DNA of 43,785 nucleotides. It comes from Actinomycetes bacterium (GTDB lineage: Bacteria; Actinomycetota; Actinomycetes; JAHEKZ01). Shown here in pieces: positions 31,762 through 39,600 of the stretch (positions within the stretch are counted from its first letter, which is position 1; each line of letters opens with the position of its first letter). Below the pieces are notes generated by a model. The model did no database searches, had not been told where the DNA came from, and saw only the letters and a list, made by a program, of their open reading frames with translations. The translations under genes and the position numbers were made by a program. The stretch spans positions 1-43,785 of the forward strand of contig JAJAYZ010000087.1 in the NCBI GenBank assembly GCA_027118455.1. The letters run 5' to 3'.

Positions 31762-32142
31762 ATGACCCACTCAGACGCGCACACACACTCATACGGCAAG
31801 GGCGTCCAGGCCGAGCTCCGCGACCCAGCCCTCGCACTCCGGAAGGCGATCCCCGAGGTGTACGAGGGGTTCAACGCATTGCATTCCGCGGCCTACACCG
31901 ACGGTGCTCTGGACCGGAAGACCAAAGAGCTGATCGCTCTGGCGCTGGCCACCAGCGATCACTGTGACGGCTGCATCGCATCTCACGCACGGGGAGCCGC
32001 CAAGGCCGGTGCAAGCGAGGCGGAGGTGGCTGAGGCGCTCGGAGTCTGCATCCAGATGATGGGCGGACCCGGCACGGTCTACGCTCCACGCGCGTTCGCG
32101 GCTTTCCGCGAGTTCGCCGAGACCTACGCTGCCCGCACCTGA
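31762..32142 (+). CDS. Carboxymuconolactone decarboxylase / AhpD-like protein
   Basis: A 126-residue helical protein of the AhpD-like fold. The redox motif is SDHCDGCIASHARGAAKAGA at about residues 69-88: CxxC followed by histidine, as in alkylhydroperoxidase D. LDRKTKELIALALA precedes it, as usual. Proteins with this motif are thiol peroxidase or reductase subunits rather than true carboxymuconolactone decarboxylases. The physiological thiol partner could be mycothiol, but that is a guess. It begins with a His-rich tail (MTHSDAHTHSYGKG). It is a single gene. Confidence 0.88.
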   Translation: MTHSDAHTHSYGKGVQAELRDPALALRKAIPEVYEGFNALHSAAYTDGALDRKTKELIALALATSDHCDGCIASHARGAAKAGASEAEVAEALGVCIQMMGGPGTVYAPRAFAAFREFAETYAART

Positions 32143-32172
32143 CCGCACCTGACCGCCGACGAGTACCGGTGG

Positions 32173-32673
32173 CTACGGCTGCCGAGGGTCGTCGTCGACG
32201 AGGTGGGCGAATGCCCGCAGATTCGCCAGCGACTCACCGCGTGAGACGCGCCACGCCCACTCGCGCCTGATGCTCGCCGCGAAACCAAGCTCGAGCAGGG
32301 CGTTGAATGAAGTGTCGGCCACATCCAGGATCCGACCGAGCAGTTGGTCGACCTCAGCCACTTTGACCGCAACCAATGGCAGTTGCGCGACGACGTAGAC
32401 ATCACCGAACTGGTCGATCCCGAAGGCGACACCCGGGTGCTTGGCGTTGTACTGCAGCAACCACCGGTGGACGCCATCGGAGTTCTCGTCAGGATGCCGC
32501 ACAACGAACGCGTTGGCAGTGAGGCTGTGCGGGCCGACGACGAGCGAGACCGTCGTGCGCAGTTTGCGCTCACCCGGCAGGACGGCAACGAATGTCCCAG
32601 GCGTTGACTCTTCAAAGGAGACGTCGAGTTCTCTCAGTGCCTCGCGAACTGTCGCGGCCGCGTCCATTGGCAC
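32173..32673 (-). CDS. YbjN domain protein (Rv0487-like)
   Basis: A 166-residue protein of the YbjN/type III secretion chaperone-like fold. Conserved stretches are TVSLVVGPHSLTANAFVVRH, WLLQYNAKHPGVAFGIDQFG and DVYVVAQLPLVAVKVAEVDQ, then ADTSFNALLELGF. The role of the family is unclear; YbjN in enterobacteria affects stress and motility. It starts 11 bp after the mshA stop (GTG at 32673, or ATG at 32667), the same pairing as Rv0486-Rv0487 in mycobacteria, so it is cotranscribed with mshA. Confidence 0.85.
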   Translation of the reverse strand: MPMDAAATVREALRELDVSFEESTPGTFVAVLPGERKLRTTVSLVVGPHSLTANAFVVRHPDENSDGVHRWLLQYNAKHPGVAFGIDQFGDVYVVAQLPLVAVKVAEVDQLLGRILDVADTSFNALLELGFAASIRREWAWRVSRGESLANLRAFAHLVDDDPRQP

Positions 32674-32684
32674 AATCTTGGGTG

Positions 32685-33965
32685 TCAGGACGCTGCGCGC
32701 TGCTGCTGACGTGATGCCAGCGCATCCCGGTAGACCGCCAGCGTTGCTTTGGCGGTGGCGTCCCAGCCGAACTCGGCCGCGTGCCGGACGGCTCCGGCCG
32801 ACAATGCAGCACGGCGCTGCGGCTCAGCGATCAGTCGTTCCAGCACAGCGGCGTAGTGCTGCGGGTCGTGTCCGTCGACCAGGACACCGGAGACACCGTC
32901 GGAGACTGCGGTGCGAAGGCCACCAACTGAGGCTGCGACAACCGGCGTCCCGACGGCCTGCGACTCGATCGCCACCAGGCCGAACGACTCGTTGTAGGAC
33001 GGCACCACGGTGACGTCGGCGGCCCGGTACCAGTCGACGAGGTCAGCCTGTGCGACAGGCGGGGCGAACCGAACGACGTCAGCGATGCCGAGCTGGCGGG
33101 CCAGCGCCTTGAGGTGGTGCGGTTGAGCCAGCCCCGACCCGCTCGGTCCACCGACAACGGCGACGACCAACTCCTCGCGCAGCGACGGCCGCTCGGCGAG
33201 CAGTTGAGCAGCTGCCCGGAGCAGAAGGTCGGGCGCCTTCAGCGGTTGGATACGGCCGACGAAGAGCAGCACGTGCGCCGAGGGGGCGAGCCCCAGTCGG
33301 CGACGCGCAGCCTGGCCGTCTCCTGGGGTGAAGACGCTGAGATCGACCCCGGGCGGAACGGTAGCGACCTGCGAAGGGTGCGCGTCGTAGAGGTCGACCA
33401 GTTGGGCAGCTTCTGCACTCGTGTTGGCGAGCAGCCGGTCGGCCGCGGCGACCACCGATGACTCACCAATGACGCGACCGGACGGCTCGGGTACGTCACC
33501 ATCGGCGAGCAGGGCGTTCTTCACCTTGGCCATCGTGTGCATCGAGTGCACCAGCGGGACCTGCCAGCGGTCTTGGGCCATGGCGCCGACCTGACCGGAG
33601 AGCCAGTAGTGCGAGTGGACGAGGGCGAAGTGGCCGGGATCGTGCTGGGCCTCGACGCGCAGGACGCCGGAAGCAAACGGGCAGAGCAGCGCAGGCAGGT
33701 CTTCCTTAGCCATGGGCTCGAAGGGTCCTGCGGCAATGTGCCGCACCAGGACGCCTGGGGCGAGCTGGTCGGTGGCCGGCAGCGCGCCTGCGGTGGCGCG
33801 GGTAAAGATCTCGACATCGACGCCGAGATCGGCCAGACGTTTGGCGGTCTCCACGATGTAGACGTTCATGCCGCCGGCGTCGCCCGTACCAGGCTGGTCG
33901 AGGGGTGAGGTGTGGACCGAGAGCATCGCCACCCGCGACGGTGACACACGCCGGAGCATGCTCAC
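32685..33965 (-). CDS. mshA: D-inositol-3-phosphate glycosyltransferase MshA
   Basis: A 426-residue GT4 glycosyltransferase that makes the first mycothiol intermediate from UDP-GlcNAc and inositol 3-phosphate. The substrate loop [20 protein letters not shown] near the N-terminus is diagnostic for Msh[18 protein letters not shown] and MHTMAKVKN follow, with [11 protein letters not shown] at the domain border and the E-x7-E motif in [23 protein letters not shown] at 33965 is chosen because AAGGGA lies 8 nt upstream. The frame stays open to an ATG at 34190 with one hydrophobic segment, but known MshA proteins lack it. ybjN follows 11 bp downstream. Its presence shows that the organism makes mycothiol. 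Confidence 0.95.
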   Translation of the reverse strand: MSMLRRVSPSRVAMLSVHTSPLDQPGTGDAGGMNVYIVETAKRLADLGVDVEIFTRATAGALPATDQLAPGVLVRHIAAGPFEPMAKEDLPALLCPFASGVLRVEAQHDPGHFALVHSHYWLSGQVGAMAQDRWQVPLVHSMHTMAKVKNALLADGDVPEPSGRVIGESSVVAAADRLLANTSAEAAQLVDLYDAHPSQVATVPPGVDLSVFTPGDGQAARRRLGLAPSAHVLLFVGRIQPLKAPDLLLRAAAQLLAERPSLREELVVAVVGGPSGSGLAQPHHLKALARQLGIADVVRFAPPVAQADLVDWYRAADVTVVPSYNESFGLVAIESQAVGTPVVAASVGGLRTAVSDGVSGVLVDGHDPQHYAAVLERLIAEPQRRAALSAGAVRHAAEFGWDATAKATLAVYRDALASRQQQRAAS

Positions 33966-34215
33966 GGTGAAGTCCCTTCGTCGCGTCGTACAGGGCCACC
34001 TTGCCCTGGATCGGTCGATCCGCCAGAAAAAGAATCGTCCACGGCCCAGAACCTGTCCCGATCCTGCCGCATTCCCCCACGTCAGGCCAACCGGCACCAG
34101 TGCGGCAACCACCCCCAGAACCACCAGAACTCCAAGAACGACGCGTTGACCAGCACAGGCGGAACAAACGCCGCCCTCATCACCGGTCATCAACGGTGTC
34201 AGGCACCCTTGGGGG

Positions 34216-34785
34216 GTGACCCTCCCCCCGCTGGTCTCCGAGCGCCTGACCCTCCGCGGCTGGGATCCCGACGACCCTCAGGACGTGGCGGCCGCCTACG
34301 ACATCTACCGGCGTGACGAGGTCTCCCGCTGGCTGGGCGCCCACCCATCGCCGTGGAAAAGCGAGCAGGCAGCCCACGAACGGCTGCTGCGCTGGCAGTC
34401 AGTCGGCTTCGATGCCCCCGGCTTCGGCATCTGGGCCATCGTCCCGACCGGCGGTGACGGGCCGATCGGCTCGGCACTGCTCACGCGCCTGCCCGACTCC
34501 GAGGGCACGCTCACCGAGGACGTCGAGATCGGCTGGCACTTGCATCCCGACCACTGGGGCCACGGCTACGCCACCGAGGCCGCCGTCCTGTTGATGGCTC
34601 ATGCCGACGAGACCCTCGGCATCACCAAGATCAACGCCCTCGCCTACCCCGGCAATGACGCGTCGGTCGCGGTGATGCAGCGCCTCGGAATGCACCATCG
34701 TGGCGAGACCGACCGCTGGTACGGCGTCCACCTGCAGTGGTGGTCAACACCTCTCGAACTGGCGGCGGAAACGGGGCCAGCATGA
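34216..34785 (+). CDS. GNAT N-acetyltransferase, RimJ/RimL type
   Basis: A 189-residue acetyltransferase of the ribosomal-protein/small-molecule type. [13 protein letters not shown] is the family start; [20 protein letters not shown] holds the acetyl-CoA loop (W-G-x-G-Y-A-T-E), and [20 protein letters not shown] is the motif B region. The GTG at 34216 is preceded by a G-rich stretch. The natural end of the family is near LQWWS; the last dozen residues ([12 protein letters not shown]) read the antisense of the hemerythrin remnant, so the 3' end was changed when that remnant formed. The substrate is unknown. Confidence 0.88.
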   Translation: MTLPPLVSERLTLRGWDPDDPQDVAAAYDIYRRDEVSRWLGAHPSPWKSEQAAHERLLRWQSVGFDAPGFGIWAIVPTGGDGPIGSALLTRLPDSEGTLTEDVEIGWHLHPDHWGHGYATEAAVLLMAHADETLGITKINALAYPGNDASVAVMQRLGMHHRGETDRWYGVHLQWWSTPLELAAETGPA

Positions 34786-35148
34786 ACGCCCGGTCGTCGT
34801 CGTCCAGCGGCTCGAGCAGCATTCCGAAGACCAGGAAGATCTGCTCCTGGGGAACTGACCCGCGCGCGTGCTCACCGACGGCGTTCCGCTCTTCCTGGGT
34901 CAACGTCACCGCGGCGAGCGGGACGACGAGACGCTCTTCGTCGTCCAGGTGAGCGCTCAGCACCGCCGTCAGGTTCTCGAGTGAGTCGGCCAGGGCGTCT
35001 CGAGTAACAGCGTTGGGATTCTGTCTCCAGGCGTCGAGCAGCTGACGCACCTGATGGATCGTGGCGTCGACGGCGGAGTGTTGGTCAGCCACCTCACGCA
35101 CCATCTCTGCCTCGGCGGGCGCGGGAGACGTGGTTGGCTGAAGGCATG
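34745..35148 (-). pseudogene. Truncated hemerythrin-domain gene remnant
   Basis: Between the GNAT stop and the alaX start, the minus strand encodes the middle and end of a hemerythrin HHE-type protein: MVREVADQHSAVDATIHQVR, VLSAHLDDEERLVVPLAAVT and GEHARGSVPQEQIFLVFGML, then [12 protein letters not shown]. In family members this follows an N-terminal helix with metal-binding His and Glu residues, which is missing; upstream the frame reads the antisense of alaX. After PPPVRE the frame reads the antisense of the GNAT gene. Both ends are therefore cut. An ATG at 35104 could still start translation of a 157-residue product, but without the first iron-ligand helix it cannot hold a diiron site. Confidence 0.7.
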
Positions 35149-35877
35149 GCACACGACCACGGCCGCACCGAGCGCCTCGACCTCGCTGACGCGACAGTGC
35201 GCGAGTGGGACGCCGTTGTACTCGATGTCGACGACGACGGTTTGGTGCTGGATCGGTCGGCGTTCTACCCCGGTGGTGGTGGCCAGCCGCCCGACCACGG
35301 CGTCGTGCTGTGGGGCGGGGTCGAGACACGCATCGTCGGTACGCGCCGCGGTGACGACATCCGCCTGATCTGCGCCGAGGGCGACCCAGTCCCGCCTATG
35401 GGAACTGCGGTGCGCGGCGCGATCGAGGACGCCAGACGTTCGGCACTGATGCGCACGCACTCCGGCCTGCACCTGCTCTCGGGCGTGGTGTTCCGCGAGT
35501 ACGGCTGCCTGGTGACCGGCGGAAACATGGAGCCGCTCGAAGCGCGGATGGACTTCGCACTTCCAGATGTTCCTGAGGGCTTCAAGGAGCGGGTCGCTCA
35601 AGCGTGCGCCGAAGAGATTGCTGCGGACCGTGCCATCGAGGTGAAGAACCTTCCTCGTGACGAAGCTTTCGCCATTCCCGACATCATCCGCACGGCAACG
35701 AACCTGCTGCCGCCCGACCTCGAGATCGTCCGCATCGTCGATATCGTCGGCCTCGACACCCAAGCCGACGGAGGCACCCACGTGGCGTCAACGCGTCAGA
35801 TCGGCAGGATGCAGATCGTAAAAGTGGAGAGCAAAGGCAAGGGTTTCCGCCGCCTGCGCATCCGCCTGTCCGACTAA
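35146..35877 (+). CDS. alaX: Alanyl-tRNA editing protein AlaX
   Basis: A 243-residue stand-alone editing domain related to alanyl-tRNA synthetase. LDRSAFYPGGGGQPPDHG is the start of the editing fold; the first zinc pair is RTHSGLHLLSG (H-x3-H). The second zinc motif, normally CGGTH, reads ADGGTHVAST: the cysteine is replaced by aspartate, as I recall for other actinobacterial AlaX. KVESKGKGFRRLRIRL is the C-terminal strand. It hydrolyses Ser-tRNA(Ala) or Gly-tRNA(Ala). The ATG at 35146 is taken because the family begins here; a TTG at 35134 is less likely. Its 5' end overlaps the hemerythrin remnant. Confidence 0.88.
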   Translation: MAHDHGRTERLDLADATVREWDAVVLDVDDDGLVLDRSAFYPGGGGQPPDHGVVLWGGVETRIVGTRRGDDIRLICAEGDPVPPMGTAVRGAIEDARRSALMRTHSGLHLLSGVVFREYGCLVTGGNMEPLEARMDFALPDVPEGFKERVAQACAEEIAADRAIEVKNLPRDEAFAIPDIIRTATNLLPPDLEIVRIVDIVGLDTQADGGTHVASTRQIGRMQIVKVESKGKGFRRLRIRLSD

Positions 35878-35935
35878 AGCTACAGGTCGAGCGCACACCC
35901 CCATCAACCCAGGGCGTCTCCACACCACGGCCAGG

Positions 35936-36721
35936 TCACGCCTGGTTGAGGAACGCCGAGACTGTCTCGCGAAGCGCTGAGCGCCTGCCCCAGACCCATG
36001 GGGTGTCGCTTACCTCAAGACGCGCCAGCGGGATCGCAGCCATCAACGCCTCGGCAGCTGAGACGGGGTGGACGGCATCGCCGCGCTGGGCCAAGACCAG
36101 TACCGACGCGGTGACGGCGCTGAGCGCGTCCAGGGACGGGAGCACCTGCTGACGCGGCAGGTGGCGCAACGCCCCCGAGACTGCGCCGCCGCCGAGTTCG
36201 GCGGCGTGACGCCGAGCCCAGAGCCGGACGTCGCTGCGGCCGCGCGCTGCCTCTGGCTGCATCCGTACCAAGGCGGCGCCGATCGCGATGGGGTCGTTCG
36301 CTTCAACGGCGTCGGCGAGGTCATCGGTGACGGCGAGTAGCTCGGCGTCGGGTTCGGCATCCGCCGGTCCGGGCAGTGCTAAAACCACGCGGTCGAAGCG
36401 TCCAGGCTCATCGGCGATCAGACGTAGCAGCGCTCCTGCACCGAGCGAGACGCCGAGTGCCCGCGTAGCACCCAGCGCGCCGGCAACAGTTCGCGCGTCA
36501 GCAGCGAGGCCGCCATACGTCCACCCGTCATAGGACTCCGGTGCCCGCGATCCCCCGTGCCCACGCAGGTCGACGAAGACGCGGGTGCCAGCCACGGCGC
36601 TGCCGAAGGGTCGCGTATCAGCGATGCTCTGCGCCAAGCCTGGGACGAACAGGGTCGTCGGATCGTCGCTTCCGGTCACGACGTGGTGCAGCGGCCCAAC
36701 CGGGCCATCGATCACGGGCAT
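35936..36721 (-). CDS. Alpha/beta hydrolase
   Basis: A 261-residue hydrolase. TLFVPGLAQSIADTR is the oxyanion region, VFVDLRGHGGSRAP the strand-4 loop, LGVSLGAGALLRL the nucleophile elbow (G-V-S-L-G), and VLVLAQRGDAVHPVS the acid segment. The usual catalytic histidine near the C-terminus is not obvious: SDTPWVWGRRSALRETV has Trp-Gly where Gly-His is expected, so the activity may be altered. The ATG at 36721 lies 2 bp after the DUF2516 stop, so the two are cotranscribed. The substrate is unknown. Confidence 0.75.
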   Translation of the reverse strand: MPVIDGPVGPLHHVVTGSDDPTTLFVPGLAQSIADTRPFGSAVAGTRVFVDLRGHGGSRAPESYDGWTYGGLAADARTVAGALGATRALGVSLGAGALLRLIADEPGRFDRVVLALPGPADAEPDAELLAVTDDLADAVEANDPIAIGAALVRMQPEAARGRSDVRLWARRHAAELGGGAVSGALRHLPRQQVLPSLDALSAVTASVLVLAQRGDAVHPVSAAEALMAAIPLARLEVSDTPWVWGRRSALRETVSAFLNQA

Positions 36722-36723
36722 GG

Positions 36724-37026
36724 CTACCAGGACGAAGTGTTCGGCGGGCGCCCGCCGGACATCCCGCGAACAGCCGGACGGACGTCGACGAGGTAGACCA
36801 GTGCGGCCACGAGGGCTGGAATTCCGAAGAACGACAGCAGCCCGAACAGATAGGGAAACAGCACCAGGGCAGATACACCGGTGATGGAAGCCCAAATCGG
36901 CTTCGTCAGCTTTCCCGCGGCGAGGAAGGCAGCGGTGGGCCGCATGAGGGCGTCGACAAACGTGAAGGCCGCGAGGGCGAACGCGCCGAACGACAGCACC
37001 AGGATAAGAAGCTTAATCAGACTCAC
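36724..37026 (-). CDS. DUF2516 membrane protein (Rv0476-like)
   Basis: A 100-residue protein with three membrane segments: LIKLLILVLSFGAFALAAF, WASITGVSALVLFPYLFG and FFGIPALVAALVYLVD. DALMRPTAAFLAAGKLTKPIW between the first two is the family signature. The C-terminus is DVRPAVRGMSGG. The GTG at 37026 is preceded by TACCGT at six bases, a leaderless start. In Mycobacterium it follows hbhA (Rv0475-Rv0476), as here, although a terminator-like hairpin now lies between them. Function unknown. Confidence 0.88.
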   Translation of the reverse strand: MSLIKLLILVLSFGAFALAAFTFVDALMRPTAAFLAAGKLTKPIWASITGVSALVLFPYLFGLLSFFGIPALVAALVYLVDVRPAVRGMSGGRPPNTSSW

Positions 37027-37038
37027 CCGTACACGGTA
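37027..37038 (-). promoter_or_regulatory. Leaderless -10 box for the DUF2516 gene
   Basis: TACCGT (37038-37033, minus strand), GTACGG, GTG at 37026. Confidence 0.6.
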
Positions 37039-37090
37039 CGGGGTCGCTGCTGCGCCAGAGCAGGCCGCACCAGCGCCAGCGCGGTAAGGA

Positions 37091-37126
37091 GCCCGCCGCG
37101 CTGGAGGGGGAAAGTGCGCGGCGGGC
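37091..37126 (-). terminator. Hairpin terminator after the hbhA-like gene
   Basis: GCCCGCCGCGC (37091-37101) and GCGCGGCGGGC (37116-37126) form a perfect 11-bp stem with a 14-base loop, 45 bp beyond the hbhA-like stop. Confidence 0.8.
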
Positions 37127-37170
37127 CCCTACAGCGCTCTCGTCAGGTGAAGACCGAGCGCTGGTCTCGG

Positions 37171-37734
37171 TCAGGCCTCGGGGTTGGCCTTGGGCGCTGC
37201 GGTCTTCTTGGTGGTCTTGGCTGCGGTCTTCTTGGTGGTCTTGGCTGCGGTCTTTTTAGCAGCTGGCGCTCCGCCGACCTTGGCGGCCGGCGGCTGCGCG
37301 ACCACCGGGGCGTCATCGGCAACGGCGTCCGACCACTCCGAGCTGCGCGCCTTGGTGACGACAGACTCACCGCGAGCGACCAGCGACTCGTAAGCCTCCT
37401 GGCCCTTGGTCGCCCAGAGCAGACCGGTTGCGGTCAGCGCGGCTGCGTCGATGTTGCGCGGGTCGATCTTGGCGACGTCGATCTTGCGTGGGTCGAACCT
37501 GCCGAGGTCGAGCGCCGAGACATCGATCCGCACGTCTTTGTCGCGCAGGTCGAGGTTGCTGGTATCGATGGCGATGAGCTTGGCCTGCAGGTCGCGAGCG
37601 GCCTCAACAGCAACGTCGCCGGCGCCGACGATCGCAAGCACCGGGCCGGGGACGTCGGGAAGGTCGGCGAGCGAGGACAGCGACGGCATCGCCGGCTTGG
37701 CAGGCATCGACGGGAGTGGGGGGAGGGTGGGCAT
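37171..37734 (-). CDS. HbhA-like protein with lysine-rich tail
   Basis: A 187-residue protein. The N-terminal 30 residues are Pro/Met rich (MPTLPPLPSMPAKPAMP); then a helical region GPVLAIVGAGDVAVEAARDL and an unusual Asp-rich stretch (SNLDLRDKDVRIDVSALDLG) with regular DIxxID/DLxxxD spacing. The C-terminal 35 residues are a KK-T-A repeat tail (AAKKTAAKTTKKTA), like the heparin-binding tail of mycobacterial HbhA. The coiled coil is much shorter than in HbhA of Mycobacterium. Locus order XRE regulator, hbhA, DUF2516 matches Rv0474-0476. The ATG at 37734 follows GAGAGG; a TTG at 37755 is rejected. It lacks a signal peptide, as HbhA does. Adhesion is inferred from the tail and locus only. Confidence 0.75.
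   Translation of the reverse strand: MPTLPPLPSMPAKPAMPSLSSLADLPDVPGPVLAIVGAGDVAVEAARDLQAKLIAIDTSNLDLRDKDVRIDVSALDLGRFDPRKIDVAKIDPRNIDAAALTATGLLWATKGQEAYESLVARGESVVTKARSSEWSDAVADDAPVVAQPPAAKVGGAPAAKKTAAKTTKKTAAKTTKKTAAPKANPEA
37201..37248 (-). repeat. 24-bp tandem repeat in the HbhA-like tail
   Basis: Two identical 24-bp units (37201-37224 and 37225-37248) encode the lysine-rich octapeptide repeat AAKTTKKT. Slippage here would change the tail length. Confidence 0.9.
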
Positions 37735-37751
37735 GGGAGAGCCTCTCGGTT

Positions 37752-38471
37752 TCAACTGGCAGACCGCGGCGCGGCCGGTCGGGTGGTCTTCTTGGCTGGG
37801 GACTTTCTGGTGGTGCGCTTCGCCGTCGCTCCGGCGGAGGTCTTGGTGGTCTTGGCAGCTTTCTTCGTCGCCTTCTCGGCGATCCCCCTGGTGGTCTTCT
37901 TCGCGGTCCGCTTCGTGGTCTTCTTTGCTGCCTTCTTGGCCGGAGGACTCGCGACCTGCGTCGGCTCCGCCATCGCGGCAGCTGAGGCGAGCGCCTCGTT
38001 CTCTGCCAGGAAGGACGCGTAGATGTCGAGCAGCACCCGCTTCTGCCGCTCGGTGATCGCGACGTCGGAGACGAGCGCGGCCTCAACAGCCTGCGAGGTG
38101 CCGCGATCCTCGAGCAGACCGGCCTGGACGTAGAGCTGCTCAGCAGAGATCCGTAGCGCCTTGGCCAGCTGTTGCAGGATCTCAGCGCTGGGCCGACGCA
38201 GGCCCCGCTCGATCTGGCTCAGGTAGGGGTTGGAAACGCCGGCCTCCTGGGCCAGCCGGCGCAACGAAAGTTTGGCGTGCTGCCGCTGCTCCTTGAGGAA
38301 GTCGCCGATGTCGGCCCCGGAAGGGATCGATGCGGGAATCGCCGACGAGAGCACAGATGAGGCGGCAGACGCAGCAGATTGAGCGCCACCGATTGCGGGG
38401 CCAAGTGATGTACCCAGTGACGATGAACCCAGTGACGATGTACCCAGTGACGGGGGAACGGGAGCAACCAT
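37752..38471 (-). CDS. XRE-family regulator with a histone H1-like tail
   Basis: A 239-residue protein. Residues 1-50 are a Ser/Gly/Ala stretch that includes a repeat SLGTSSLGSSSLGTSLG. An XRE helix-turn-helix follows at about 55-110: FLKEQRQHAKLSLRRLAQEA then VSNPYLSQIERGLRRPSAEI. After a helical linker (ITERQKRVLLDIYASFLAEN) the last 70 residues are a Lys/Ala/Thr-rich tail (PAKKAAKKTTKRTAKKTTRG and more), like eukaryotic histone H1 or bacterial Hc1/HupS tails. Mycobacterial Rv0474 is about 140 residues, from memory, and lacks this tail. The ATG at 38471 is fixed by TAGACT six bases upstream. The hbhA-like gene starts 17 bp downstream. It probably regulates hbhA; the tail suggests sequence-nonspecific DNA contact too. 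Confidence 0.85.
   Translation of the reverse strand: MVAPVPPSLGTSSLGSSSLGTSLGPAIGGAQSAASAASSVLSSAIPASIPSGADIGDFLKEQRQHAKLSLRRLAQEAGVSNPYLSQIERGLRRPSAEILQQLAKALRISAEQLYVQAGLLEDRGTSQAVEAALVSDVAITERQKRVLLDIYASFLAENEALASAAAMAEPTQVASPPAKKAAKKTTKRTAKKTTRGIAEKATKKAAKTTKTSAGATAKRTTRKSPAKKTTRPAAPRSAS
38407..38451 (-). repeat. 15-bp tandem repeat in the XRE regulator
   Basis: Three copies of GATGTACCCAGTGAC (the middle one differing at one base) encode the SLGTS/SLGSS repeats near the N-terminus. Confidence 0.92.
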
Positions 38472-38483
38472 GGAGCCAGTCTA
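38472..38483 (-). promoter_or_regulatory. Leaderless -10 box for the XRE regulator
   Basis: TAGACT (38483-38478, minus strand), GGCTCC, ATG at 38471. It supports the full-length N-terminus including the repeats. Confidence 0.65.
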
Positions 38484-38514
38484 GGCGTGGGCGCTAGCAG
38501 ATGCAAGCAGCGTG

Positions 38515-39600
38515 CTAGCGCTCGACGGTGTCCGGGAAGAACCGACGGCGGGCCCAGAGCGACACGTACACCAGCGCCACCAACACAGGCACCTCGATGA
38601 GCGGACCCACCGTCCCGGCCAGCGCCTCGCCGGAGGCCACTCCGAACGTCGCGATGCAGACGGCGATGGCAAGCTCGAAGTTGTTGCCAGCGGCGGTGAA
38701 GGCCAGCGTCGTCGTGCGCGTGTAGGGCAGCCCGATGCGCCACCCCAGGAAGAACGACCCCACCCACATGATCGCGAAGTACGCCAGTAGCGGCAGCGCA
38801 ATCCGCAGGACGTCCCATGGCTCAGCGAGGATCGTCTCGCCTTGCAGAGCGAAGAGCACCACGATGGTGAAGAGCAGCCCGTACAACGCAAAGGGGCCGA
38901 TCCGCGGGAGGAACTTCTCCTCATACCACTCACGTCCGCGACGGGCCTCGCCGATGCTGCGTGTCAGGTATCCCAGCACCAACGGGATACCGAGGAAGAC
39001 CAGCACCGAGATCCCGATGTCGGACGCCGAGACGTCGAGCTCTTCCCCAGCGCCGAGCCCAAGCCACTCCGGGAGAATCTCGAGGTAGAACCATGCCAGC
39101 GCAGAGAACGCGAAGATCTGAAAGATCGAGTTGATGGCCACCAGAACAGCGGCAGCTTCGCGGTCGCCGCAGGCAAGGTCGTTCCAAATGAGCACCATGG
39201 CAATGCAGCGCGCCAGGCCGACGATGATCAGACCGGTCCGATACTCAGGAAGGTCAGCGAGGAAGATCCAGGCCAGCGTGAACATCAGCGCAGGACCAAC
39301 CAACCAGTTCAGAACCAGCGAACTGACGAGCATGCGTCGGTCGCCGGTGGCGCGATTGAGCTCGCCGTAACGCACCTTGGCAAGCACCGGGTACATCATC
39401 AGCAGCAAGCCGAGCGCAATCGGCAGCGAGACGTTGCCGATCGACACCGCGTCGAGCGTGTCGTTGAGTCCGGGTGCCGCACTACCGAGCAGAAGCCCGG
39501 TGACCATCGCCAGCCCTATCCAGACCGGCAGATAGCGGTTGAGCGCCGACAGCTGATGCGCGACGTCGCGGGCCGACTCCGTTGAGGCCGGAGTGGTCAC
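38515..39600 (-). CDS. Arsenite efflux transporter, ACR3 family
   Basis: A 361-residue transporter with ten predicted membrane segments. The conserved cysteine and following sequence IVGLARCIAMVLIWNDLACG in TM4 and GNNFELAIAVCIATFG in TM9 define ACR3. It exports arsenite (and perhaps antimonite) using the membrane potential. GTG at 39600 overlaps the arsR stop (GTGA), so arsR and acr3 are translationally coupled. No arsenate reductase (arsC) or other ars gene lies nearby. A longer frame to 39678 lies inside arsR and is rejected. Confidence 0.94.
   Translation of the reverse strand: MTTPASTESARDVAHQLSALNRYLPVWIGLAMVTGLLLGSAAPGLNDTLDAVSIGNVSLPIALGLLLMMYPVLAKVRYGELNRATGDRRMLVSSLVLNWLVGPALMFTLAWIFLADLPEYRTGLIIVGLARCIAMVLIWNDLACGDREAAAVLVAINSIFQIFAFSALAWFYLEILPEWLGLGAGEELDVSASDIGISVLVFLGIPLVLGYLTRSIGEARRGREWYEEKFLPRIGPFALYGLLFTIVVLFALQGETILAEPWDVLRIALPLLAYFAIMWVGSFFLGWRIGLPYTRTTTLAFTAAGNNFELAIAVCIATFGVASGEALAGTVGPLIEVPVLVALVYVSLWARRRFFPDTVER

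Noticed and set aside
34631..35104. Hemerythrin-like frame as an intact gene
   Set aside because: Lacks the first metal-binding helix and its last 40 residues read the antisense of the GNAT gene.
36541..38022. Plus-strand frame of 493 residues opposite hbhA and DUF2516
   Set aside because: Covers three minus-strand genes with good starts; its Val/Phe repeats are the antisense of lysine-rich tails.
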